Shown here: piece by piece, positions 1 through 5,094 of the stretch
Layout of the letters: each line of letters begins with the position of its first letter
Numbering within the stretch: position 1 is the stretch's first letter
DNA from: Acidobacteriota bacterium
Lineage (GTDB): Bacteria > Acidobacteriota > Terriglobia > Terriglobales > SCQP01
Assembly (NCBI GenBank): GCA_021823305.1
Contig: JAKAOE010000185.1
Span: forward strand, 1 to 5,094
Length of the DNA: 5,094 bases
Direction: 5' to 3'
The notes under the pieces: generated by a model
The model's database searches: none
Seen by the model: only the letters and a program-made list of their open reading frames with translations
What the model was told of the DNA's origin: nothing
Program-made: the position numbers and the translations under genes

Positions 1-9
1 GGCCGCGGA

Positions 10-459
10 CTACAGTGGCGTAGGCCCGTCGGCGTGCCAGATGCGGTTCGCCCCCGCCTGCCAGCGCGCCGCCTGCCGCCCATAGTCGAGCCGCGGCGCG
101 CACAGCAGCTCCAGCTCGCGCCCCCCCGGCGCGCCTTCGGGCTCGGCCCAGCGGCACAGCGCCCCGTGCCCGAACCCGGCGGCCACCGCACCGTCGAAGC
201 GCGCCGGCATCCAGTCGGTGACGCGCACCTGCGGGAACCGGGTCACCAGCACGTTGGTGTGCTCCACGTAGCGCTGGACGCCCAGCCCGCCATCCGCCGG
301 CGCGAAGCGGCAGGCGCCGGCGTGCGGGTCGAGCAGCGTGGCGAAGGCGGAGGGGGAGTCGAAGCGCGGCAGGCAGAGCCAGGCCACGCTGCCGTCGCGC
401 CCGATCAGCGCCGACGTCAGCCCGTCCGCCAGCAGCCCGTGATCGGCGATGGCGAGCAT
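10..459 (-). CDS. GH15 glucoamylase/trehalase-like protein, N-terminal part (truncated)
   Basis: This encodes 149 residues matching the N-terminal beta-sandwich (trehalase-like N-terminal domain, TREH_N) of bacterial glycoside hydrolase family 15 proteins, which hydrolyse alpha-glucosides such as maltodextrins or trehalose. The start MLAIADHGLL, the stretch LIGRDGSVAWLCLPRFDSPS (about residues 18-37), NVLVTRF and VRVTDWMPAR are typical. The ATG at 459 is preferred because the family begins at this motif; an in-frame ATG at 561 would run through the tRNA locus. No Shine-Dalgarno sequence precedes the ATG. Family members are usually around 600 residues with an (alpha/alpha)6 catalytic barrel, so the catalytic domain is absent here. 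The frame ends at TAG 10-12, just inside the window edge, and the last residues still look like domain interior. The gene is either broken by a nonsense or frameshift change or affected by a sequence error. The N-terminal assignment is secure; the integrity of the gene is not. Confidence 0.8.
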   Translation of the reverse strand: MLAIADHGLLADGLTSALIGRDGSVAWLCLPRFDSPSAFATLLDPHAGACRFAPADGGLGVQRYVEHTNVLVTRFPQVRVTDWMPARFDGAVAAGFGHGALCRWAEPEGAPGGRELELLCAPRLDYGRQAARWQAGANRIWHADGPTPL

Positions 460-510
460 GGAGTTTAGGGTACCGTGCCCTCGGCGGCCCACCAACCCCG
501 CGCGCGTCTT

Positions 511-519
511 TGCTATACT
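511..519 (+). promoter_or_regulatory. Extended -10 promoter of the initiator tRNA
   Basis: TGCTATACT carries the TGn extension (511-512) followed by a TATACT -10 hexamer (514-519), five bases before the first tRNA nucleotide. No good -35 hexamer is visible about 17 bases upstream, which fits an extended -10 promoter. Transcription would start almost at the mature 5' end of the tRNA. The promoter probably also serves the two genes downstream, as no other promoter or terminator is evident before them. Confidence 0.65.
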
Positions 520-524
520 CCTTG

Positions 525-601
<77 letters not shown>

Positions 602-610
602 ACTCCCGCC

Positions 611-853
611 ATGCCGCGCAGTTTGCTGCAAAGACTCGTTGACGAGCGCGTGAGCGAGACGTTTACCGGCTCGATTTCCGTGGCGCTCGATCGTGCCGCG
701 GAAAAATTTGCCCGCGAGGCCTTGGACGACGAGGAGTTCCGCCGCTCGCTGCACGAGTTGGCTCGGGCGAGAGCCAGGGAAATCATGGCCGAACTGAAGA
801 AGGGCAACGGTTCCCGGCCTCGCTCCCGCAACGCCAAGCGCGCCAAGCGCTAA
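611..853 (+). CDS. Small basic-tailed helical protein, unknown function
   Basis: This encodes an 80-residue protein I do not recognise. The ATG at 611 is chosen because the only earlier in-frame start (575) lies inside the tRNA. Residues about 1-70 are rich in charged, helix-forming residues (LLQRLVDERV, ALDRAAEKFAREALDDEEFRRSLHEL, ARAREIMAEL). The last dozen residues are Lys/Arg-rich (RPRSRNAKRAKR), which could bind nucleic acid. There is no signal peptide, membrane segment or cysteine. The ATG is only 9 bases beyond the tRNA CCA and has no Shine-Dalgarno sequence, so the gene is most simply read as part of the tRNA transcript. It lies 28 bases upstream of the zinc-ribbon gene in the same direction. 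The reading frame is convincing in composition, but the function is unknown. Confidence 0.6.
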   Translation: MPRSLLQRLVDERVSETFTGSISVALDRAAEKFAREALDDEEFRRSLHELARARAREIMAELKKGNGSRPRSRNAKRAKR

Positions 854-881
854 CCCCGCCGGCGCAGCGCCGCCAACGCCA

Positions 882-1391
882 TTGCAACCGCAACCCAGCG
901 AAGACGAGTTCATCAAAGGGTTCCTTGAGCGGCTTTCGAACCAGGAGCGATGCTCGCGCTGCCGCGACTGGTTTGCCCCGGTCTATCGCCGGGGTCTTTG
1001 CGGGCAGTGCTACCGGACCGACTCGCGGATCGCACGGCTGGAGCGAAGCATAGGGGCGATCGAGAAGTCGGGCGGGCGGGTAGACTACGCAACCGAATTC
1101 GACCTCCGCATTGCGTACAAAAAGCGGGAGCTGCAGCAGCTCGACGGCGAGGTTTACTCGCCAAAGCTTGCGGGACCCACCGACCCGGTCGAGCTTGAGG
1201 AGTCGCTTCGCGAGGCCTTCAGGCGGTTCACAGGGAGGGATCGCTTCACCGGGTGGGCGAACATCCTCGGTGAGGCGCTGCCCCCTCAACAACGGAAATT
1301 CGTTTACTTCCTGCTGAGCTCCATGTTGCGCGAGCACGATCGGAAGTTCCTTCGGCGTCGGGCCGCACACAAAGTAGTGCTCGGGAGATGA
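882..1391 (+). CDS. Zinc-ribbon-like CxxC/CxxC protein, unknown function
   Basis: This encodes a 169-residue protein of no family I can name. Two cysteine pairs, C24-x2-C27 and C40-x2-C43, separated by 12 residues, look like a zinc ribbon or treble-clef metal site. It is followed by a charged, probably coiled-coil segment (about residues 46-85) and a C-terminal region with aromatic and basic residues (FTGWANILGEALPP, KFVYFLLSSML, KFLRRRAAHK). The start is TTG at 882, the first usable start in the frame; no in-frame ATG occurs before about 1322 and there is no clear Shine-Dalgarno sequence. The frame is open back to a TGA at 795 but has no other start there. It lies 28 bases after the small basic gene and probably shares its transcript. 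The metal site suggests nucleic-acid or protein binding, which is inference. The ORF is likely real; the exact start is uncertain. Confidence 0.6.
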   Translation: MQPQPSEDEFIKGFLERLSNQERCSRCRDWFAPVYRRGLCGQCYRTDSRIARLERSIGAIEKSGGRVDYATEFDLRIAYKKRELQQLDGEVYSPKLAGPTDPVELEESLREAFRRFTGRDRFTGWANILGEALPPQQRKFVYFLLSSMLREHDRKFLRRRAAHKVVLGR

Positions 1392-1400
1392 TGTCTGAGG

Positions 1401-1433
1401 CCGCTAGCTCTGCCCCCCGCGGATGCTCAGCGG
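1401..1433. terminator. Possible bidirectional stem-loop between convergent genes
   Basis: CCGCTAGC (1401-1408) pairs with GCTcAGCGG (1425-1433), with one bulged C at 1428 and a 16-base loop. It lies in the 35-bp gap between the convergent zinc-ribbon gene and the Bax inhibitor gene and overlaps the stop codon of the latter. The following plus-strand bases are only weakly U-rich (TTGTTC), so it is not a classical intrinsic terminator. Its position, not its strength, is the main argument. Confidence 0.25.
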
Positions 1434-2170
1434 TTGTTCAGCTTCGCCAGCAGCCGCAGCATCTCGATGTACATCCACACCAACGTCACCATGATGCCGA
1501 ACGCGCCGTACCACTCCATGTACTTGGCGGCGCCCGCATGCACGCCGGTCTCGACAAAGCCGAAGTCCAGGATCAAATTGAGCGCCGCGACGATGACGAT
1601 CACCACGCTGATGCCGATGCCGAGCGGGCTGGAACTATTCAGCAGCGGGACGCCGCTGTGAAAAAATCCGAGCACCATGTCGAGCAGATAGACGAAGAAG
1701 ATGCCGCCCGTCGCGGCCATCACGCCCATGGCGAATTTGGGCGTGGCGCGTAGGGTTCCCGTGGAATAAAGGAACAACATCACCAGCGTGACGCCGAGCG
1801 TGGCCTCCAGCGCCTGGAGAGCAATGCCGGGGTAGGCCCGGTTGAGCGCCGCCGACAACCCGCCCAGCGCCAGCCCCTCGCACAGCGCGTAGAGCGGAGC
1901 GGTCGCCGGCGCCCATTCTTTTTTAAACACGGTGGCCAACGCGAATACCAGGCCACCGATGACGCCGCCCAAAAGCCAGCCCTGCACGGCCGCCGGCTGG
2001 GTCAAGGCAAGCTTCCAGGTCCAGGCAGCGGTCGCGAACGCGCAAAAAATCAGCAGCCCGGTCTTGTTGATCGTGCCCTGCAAGGTCATCGTCTCGCCGG
2101 TGACGGCGATCTGATTTTCGAAGGTTTTCGCGCTCAGCGCCGGGTTTGACGTTTTGATCAGAGAGGCCAT
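1427..2170 (-). CDS. Bax inhibitor-1/YccA family integral membrane protein
   Basis: This encodes a 247-residue protein of the Bax inhibitor-1 superfamily (the BaxI_1 / YccA-like bacterial branch) in the inner membrane. A short cytoplasmic N-terminus carries the family motif SNPALSAKTFE (residues 8-18). About seven hydrophobic segments follow, near 37-57, 64-82, 88-107, 119-137, 145-167, 183-203 and 218-240. Conserved features include YALCEGLALGG (94-104), the acidic helix motif NLILDFGFVE, and the C-terminal KYMEWYGAFG followed by VWMYIEMLRLL. Homologues such as BsYetJ are pH-sensitive calcium leak channels and E. coli YccA modulates FtsH; neither role can be assigned here from sequence alone. 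The ATG at 2170 has a good Shine-Dalgarno sequence, and the longer in-frame extension to 2947 would run through the divergent promoter and ABC ATPase gene. It is transcribed alone, divergently from the ABC operon. Confidence 0.93.
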   Translation of the reverse strand: MASLIKTSNPALSAKTFENQIAVTGETMTLQGTINKTGLLIFCAFATAAWTWKLALTQPAAVQGWLLGGVIGGLVFALATVFKKEWAPATAPLYALCEGLALGGLSAALNRAYPGIALQALEATLGVTLVMLFLYSTGTLRATPKFAMGVMAATGGIFFVYLLDMVLGFFHSGVPLLNSSSPLGIGISVVIVIVAALNLILDFGFVETGVHAGAAKYMEWYGAFGIMVTLVWMYIEMLRLLAKLNNR

Positions 2171-2173
2171 GGT

Positions 2174-2181
2174 CCCTTCCT
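2174..2181 (-). promoter_or_regulatory. Shine-Dalgarno site of the Bax inhibitor gene
   Basis: AGGAAGGG on the minus strand, with AGGA seven bases from the ATG at 2170. This is the only strong ribosome-binding site I see in the window, and it fixes the start of the Bax inhibitor gene against longer in-frame alternatives. Confidence 0.75.
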
Positions 2182-2201
2182 GTCGGTGGCTCTGAGGCCC
2201 G

Positions 2202-2207
2202 ATTATA
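2202..2207 (-). promoter_or_regulatory. -10 box (TATAAT) of the Bax inhibitor gene
   Basis: A perfect TATAAT hexamer lies 31 bases upstream of the ATG on the minus strand, giving a predicted leader of about 25 nt that contains the Shine-Dalgarno site. The -35 region at proper spacing (2225-2230, TGGTTG) is a poor match to TTGACA, so activation or a relaxed -35 preference is possible. Confidence 0.6.
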
Positions 2208-2269
2208 GGACGCCGAACTACGGCCAACCAGAGCGCACCGGCACGGGCTGCGGAGGCGCCGGGAGCCGT

Positions 2270-2304
2270 GGCGGCGGCCGGAGCGGAGACGCTTCGCCGC
2301 CGCC
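2270..2304. repeat. GC-rich inverted repeat upstream of the ABC operon
   Basis: The perfect 9-bp arms GGCGGCGGC (2270-2278) and GCCGCCGCC (2296-2304) enclose a 17-base centre that itself pairs (GAGCG 2281-2285 with CGCT-C 2290-2295, one bulged T) around a GAGA loop (2286-2289). It sits 13 bases before the predicted -10 box of the ABC operon and covers the place where a -35 element would be. It may be an operator or other DNA-level signal. Neither predicted divergent transcript would include it. GC-rich sequence makes chance dyads common. Confidence 0.35.
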
Positions 2305-2317
2305 GCCCGAGCCAAGT

Positions 2318-2323
2318 TAGAAT
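2318..2323 (+). promoter_or_regulatory. -10 box (TAGAAT) of the ABC operon, probably leaderless
   Basis: TAGAAT matches TATAAT in five of six positions and ends six bases before the GTG start codon at 2330. Transcription would therefore begin at or next to the start codon, giving a leaderless mRNA. This fits the absence of any Shine-Dalgarno sequence. The -35 region is not recognisable and is occupied by the GC-rich dyad. Confidence 0.45.
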
Positions 2324-2329
2324 GACCTC

Positions 2330-3094
2330 GTGCTCGAGTTGCGGCGGGTGGCGAAAGCTTACGGGCGCCTGGAGGTGTTGCACGACGCCAGCTTCGTCCT
2401 GCGCCCCGGTGAAATCTGCGGCTATCTTGGTCCGAACGGCTCGGGTAAGAGCACCACGGTACAAATCCTGGCCGGCCTGTTGTCGCCGACGCGCGGCGAA
2501 GTACTGCTGGACGCCCGCCCCATCGGCGGCGATCTCGACGCCTATAAGAGAAAGCTGGGATATGTTCCCGAGGAGGCCCGGGTATATCGCCATCTCAGCG
2601 GCCACGAATATCTTCAGTTGGTGGGCGGGCTGCGCGGCGTGCCGCCGCGGACGCTCCGGTCCCGGATCCACGCGCTGCTTGAGGCCTTCGGCCTGGAAAG
2701 CGACGCCGACGTGTCGCTGGACGAGTACTCCAAAGGAATGCGGCAGAAAATCCTGTTGGCGGCGGCGTTGTTGCATGATCCTGAAATCCTGATCCTGGAC
2801 GAGCCCTTCTCCGGCTTGGACGTGACCACCATCCTGTTGGTGCGCCAATTGTTCGAGGTTCTGGCGGCGCGCGGCCGGATGATTCTGATCACCTCGCATC
2901 AGTTGGAATCCACCGAGAAGCTCTGCGGGCGCGTGTTGGTGATCCACCGCGGCCGCATCGTCGCCGACGACCAGGTGGCCAACCTGCGCGCCATGATGGC
3001 CCTGCCGACGCTGGAAGAAATTTTCATCGAGCTGACAGAGCAGCGGGACGTGAAGCGCCAGGCCGGTGATCTAGCCGCGCTGCTATCGGGGTAG
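2330..3094 (+). CDS. ABC-2-type transporter ATP-binding protein
   Basis: This encodes a 254-residue ATPase of the ABC-2 export type (CcmA/COG1131 group) that would power the adjacent permease at the inner membrane. All nucleotide-binding motifs are present. They are Walker A GPNGSGKST (34-42), the signature YSKGM (133-137), Walker B ILILDEP (153-159, catalytic E158), D-loop SGLD (161-164) and the H-loop His190. The Q-loop position reads YVPEE (78-82), with Glu in place of the usual Gln, a variant I recall as frequent in this group. The C-terminus after about residue 220 (LEEIFIELTEQ) is also typical of the group. The start is GTG at 2330: an in-frame TAG lies at 2318-2320 and no other start codon lies between. 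No Shine-Dalgarno sequence is visible. The stop is two bases before the permease start, so the two are co-transcribed and probably translationally coupled. The substrate cannot be told from the ATPase. Confidence 0.95.
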   Translation: MLELRRVAKAYGRLEVLHDASFVLRPGEICGYLGPNGSGKSTTVQILAGLLSPTRGEVLLDARPIGGDLDAYKRKLGYVPEEARVYRHLSGHEYLQLVGGLRGVPPRTLRSRIHALLEAFGLESDADVSLDEYSKGMRQKILLAAALLHDPEILILDEPFSGLDVTTILLVRQLFEVLAARGRMILITSHQLESTEKLCGRVLVIHRGRIVADDQVANLRAMMALPTLEEIFIELTEQRDVKRQAGDLAALLSG

Positions 3095-3096
3095 TC

Positions 3097-4644
3097 GTGA
3101 GCCAGTTCTCCCTTCTTTTTGGCAACGCCTGGCGGCGCTTCACGCGCCTGGACGGCTTGGCGCGCGGCACCGATCCGCGCTCGGTGCTGGTGCTGGCGGC
3201 AATTGCGTTCAGTATGCCGGGCGTGGCGCTGGCGTTCTTTCTGGCGGGCCCGGTGGTGGTCGGGTTTCGGGTTGAGATCGTCAACGCGCTTCCGGTCCTG
3301 CACGAGCTGGCGTACTACTCCGGCCTGCTGGTGGCGCTCGCCGTGCTGCTGGAGTGGGACGCGCTGCTGCCCGGCGCGGCGGACGGCGCCGTGCTGGCCC
3401 CGCTGCCGGTTCGCCCTCGCCGTCTTGTGGCGGCTCACGGTGCGGCGCTGGCGCTGCTGCTCGCGATTCTGACGCTCGTGGTCAACGCGCCATCCCTGGT
3501 GCTGATGCCGCTGCTCGACTGGACGTTCGAATCGCCGCTGCGGGGGATGGCGCACCAGGCGGGAGCGGTGCTCATCACCGCCGCCATCGCCTTCTGCTCG
3601 GTCCTGGTTCTGCGGGCGCTGGCCGTGGCGTGTTCCGGCATGCCCGGTCTGCGGAAGCTCGCGTCCATGGTGCAACTGGCCGGATTGGTCGCGGTCGTGA
3701 CCGGCCTGCTGTTGCTGCCCCGGCTGGCCGAACTGGGTCCGGCGTGGCAGTGGGGTTTCGAATCCCCGCTGCCACTGGCGCCTTGGGCCCTCGCGCTGGC
3801 CCTTGCCGCCGTCGGTCTCTACCTGCTTGCCGCCTATCGTGCCTTTCGCCCCGAACGACAAGCCCGTATCCGGCGTGCCCACTGGCCATCCCGCTGGAGG
3901 TGGGCCGGCTCGGCGCCCCAGGCCGCGATTGCCCGCTTCGCCTCGCTTACGCTGGCGCGCTGCCGCCGCCAGCGCATGATTGTCGGCGTTTGGTTTGCGA
4001 TCGGCGCGGCGGTGGTGCTCGCCTCGAGCATGGCGCTGCTGGCGCATCGCCGTGCGCCCGATTTCGCCTCCGCCCCGCATGTGGCCATCGCCATGCCGCT
4101 GGTGCTGGAGCTGTTCCTGTTGGCCGGATTGCGCAACAGTTTCGCGGTGCCGGTCGAGGTACGGGCCAACTGGATCTTTCGCGTCTGCGTGGATGCGCGG
4201 GCCGGTGACCTGACCGAGGCCGGCCGCCGCCTTTTGGGCGTGTACCTTGCGGTGATGCTTCTGCCCGTGGTCGGTCTTGACTTCCGGTTGTGGCCGGCTC
4301 CGGCGGCGCTCGCGCAGCTCGTCTTTCTGGCGGTGATCGGCGCCGCCTGGATTCAGTGCCTGACCTGGAACCTGCGCAAGCTCCCGTTCACCTGCTCCTA
4401 CCAGCCCGGAGGGGCGAAACTCACCTACGTCTGGCCGTTTTATGCGGCGGCGTTCTACGTCGGCGCTTTTGCCTTGGCCGATTGGGAGCAGTGGCTGCTC
4501 GCCAATCGCTGGCGCATGGCCGCCGCTCTGGCCCTCCTGCTGGCGGCGCTGGCGTGGTCGGAGCGCCGCCGCGCCGCGGCCACTGGCGATTACCAGTTCG
4601 AAGACGATCCCGAGCCCGTCGTGCAGACCCTGCTGGCGGGCTGA
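3097..4644 (+). CDS. Large polytopic ABC-2-like transporter permease
   Basis: This encodes a 515-residue membrane protein with about 12 hydrophobic segments (near residues 30-52, 68-85, 114-138, 155-180, 193-213, 229-247, 293-314, 326-345, 376-396, 401-420, 443-461 and 472-488). It follows the ATPase gene by two bases and is its membrane partner by context. Notable segments are E86-W-D...LAPLPV (86-105), probably a cytoplasmic coupling loop, and LPFTCSYQPG (429-438). Both resemble large single-subunit permeases I associate with Acidobacteriota. The length is about twice a standard ABC-2 permease, suggesting a fused or duplicated architecture with one polypeptide doing the work of two. A WxFESPL motif occurs twice (142-148, 219-225). 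The start is GTG at 3097. A GGGG run a few bases upstream is a weak ribosome site, so coupling to the ATPase is likely. The substrate is unknown. Confidence 0.85.
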   Translation: MSQFSLLFGNAWRRFTRLDGLARGTDPRSVLVLAAIAFSMPGVALAFFLAGPVVVGFRVEIVNALPVLHELAYYSGLLVALAVLLEWDALLPGAADGAVLAPLPVRPRRLVAAHGAALALLLAILTLVVNAPSLVLMPLLDWTFESPLRGMAHQAGAVLITAAIAFCSVLVLRALAVACSGMPGLRKLASMVQLAGLVAVVTGLLLLPRLAELGPAWQWGFESPLPLAPWALALALAAVGLYLLAAYRAFRPERQARIRRAHWPSRWRWAGSAPQAAIARFASLTLARCRRQRMIVGVWFAIGAAVVLASSMALLAHRRAPDFASAPHVAIAMPLVLELFLLAGLRNSFAVPVEVRANWIFRVCVDARAGDLTEAGRRLLGVYLAVMLLPVVGLDFRLWPAPAALAQLVFLAVIGAAWIQCLTWNLRKLPFTCSYQPGGAKLTYVWPFYAAAFYVGAFALADWEQWLLANRWRMAAALALLLAALAWSERRRAAATGDYQFEDDPEPVVQTLLAG

Positions 4645-4698
4645 AGCGTGGATGCTCCTCAGGCCCGGCGTGCGCAGGCGAGCGGCGGGTGCGGCGGC

Positions 4699-5094
4699 TC
4701 ATGGCTTCCGCCCCCGACCGCGCCGCCGTCGCTTCCACAGCCACACCGCGGCCGCCAGCGCGACCGCTAGCACGGCCGCGATGCCGATCGCGGCCGGCGA
4801 GGGCCGGGCCCGGCGGAGCGTCGCCAGCGCCTGGCGGCCGTAGCGCGCGCCGACGTAGGCGGCGAAGCTGAATCGCAGCCCGCGGCCCACGGCCAGCGCT
4901 CCCAGGAACTGCATCCGCGGCAGCCGGGCCGCGCCCGCCGCCAGCGGCACCAGCTTGTAGGGGAACGGCGCCGGCAAAATGGCGCCTGCCAGCACCGCCG
5001 GCCAGCCGCGACGACGCACGGCGGCGATTCGCTGTTCTCCGACCTTGGCGGCCAGCCAGCGCGCGCTCGCGGTGGCGGCGATCTGATACGAGAG
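4699..5094 (-). CDS. VTT/DedA-like membrane protein, C-terminal part (partial at right edge)
   Basis: The frame is open from the right edge to TGA 4699-4701, giving 131 visible residues; the N-terminus lies outside the window. Numbering from the edge, RRGWPAVLAGAILPAPFPYK (28-47) contains the proline-rich re-entrant-loop motif PAPFPYK typical of VTT (SNARE-associated/DedA, YqaA-like) proteins. It is followed by LVPLAAG, a GRG...RF segment, and a last transmembrane helix (about 99-118) ending in an Arg/Lys-rich cytoplasmic tail (KRRRRGRGRKP). Characterised DedA relatives flip undecaprenyl phosphate or other lipids, but the YqaA-like branch is not well defined and no substrate can be assigned. 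A GTG at 5019 could be mistaken for a start, but it lies inside the conserved domain. The gene converges on the ABC permease across a 54-bp gap in which I see no strong terminator. Confidence 0.8.
   Translation of the reverse strand, partial: LSYQIAATASARWLAAKVGEQRIAAVRRRGWPAVLAGAILPAPFPYKLVPLAAGAARLPRMQFLGALAVGRGLRFSFAAYVGARYGRQALATLRRARPSPAAIGIAAVLAVALAAAVWLWKRRRRGRGRKP

Noticed and set aside
783..1370. Minus-strand frame opposite the zinc-ribbon gene
   Set aside because: It has no recognisable domain or ribosome site. The plus-strand frame has the cysteine motif and better amino-acid composition.
2171..2947. In-frame extension of the Bax inhibitor frame to a 506-residue protein
   Set aside because: It would cover the divergent promoter region and lie antisense to the well-supported ABC ATPase. 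The internal ATG at 2170 has a strong ribosome site and the family N-terminus.
2899..4080. Long minus-strand frame opposite the ABC operon
   Set aside because: Its translation is Arg/Gln/His-rich, low in hydrophobics and matches no domain, as expected of an antisense frame of a high-GC gene.
3354..4208. Long plus-strand frame in another phase within the permease
   Set aside because: Its translation is Gly/Ala/Arg-rich with no recognisable domain, and it lies entirely within the permease gene.
4645..4698. Terminator between the convergent permease and VTT genes
   Set aside because: Only short, imperfect GC pairings are visible and no T-rich tail on either strand.

Overview
This is a GC-rich bacterial chromosomal window with compact gene spacing, GTG/TTG starts and sigma70-like -10 boxes. 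Several details point, weakly, to Acidobacteriota: a large ABC-2-like permease of a style I associate with that phylum, a BaxI_1-type Bax inhibitor and a GH15 enzyme. Other high-GC phyla are not excluded. There is no integrase, transposase, CRISPR array or other clear mobile-element hallmark.

Layout, left to right. (1) Minus strand, 10-459: the N-terminal part of a GH15 glucoamylase/trehalase-like protein. It stops at a TAG 9 bases from the window edge, far short of the usual family length; a one-base deletion is a plausible cause. (2) Plus strand, 525-601: an initiator tRNA-fMet with encoded CCA and its own extended -10 promoter. (3) Plus strand, 611-853 and 882-1391: two small genes of unknown function starting only 9 bases after the tRNA. 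One encodes a short helical, basic-tailed protein. The other encodes a CxxC...CxxC zinc-ribbon-like protein with a TTG start. They look co-transcribed with the tRNA. (4) Minus strand, 1427-2170: a seven-helix Bax inhibitor-1/YccA-type membrane protein with a good Shine-Dalgarno sequence and a perfect TATAAT. (5) A 159-bp divergent promoter region, 2171-2329, with two GC-rich dyads. (6) Plus strand, 2330-3094 and 3097-4644: an ABC-2-type exporter operon of ATPase then large polytopic permease, 2 bases apart. The ATPase may be translated from a leaderless message. (7) Minus strand, 4699-5094: the C-terminal part of a VTT/DedA-like membrane protein, running off the right edge and convergent with the permease.

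Functionally this is mostly housekeeping and envelope content: translation initiation, sugar hydrolysis, an exporter and two integral membrane proteins. The clearest multi-gene unit is the ABC exporter pair. The least explained part is the tRNA-fMet plus two-orphan-gene cluster. I did not find convincing evidence of a new multi-gene system. The items most worth checking are the tRNA-linked pair, the U1-A72 initiator tRNA and the leaderless ABC promoter with its upstream dyad.
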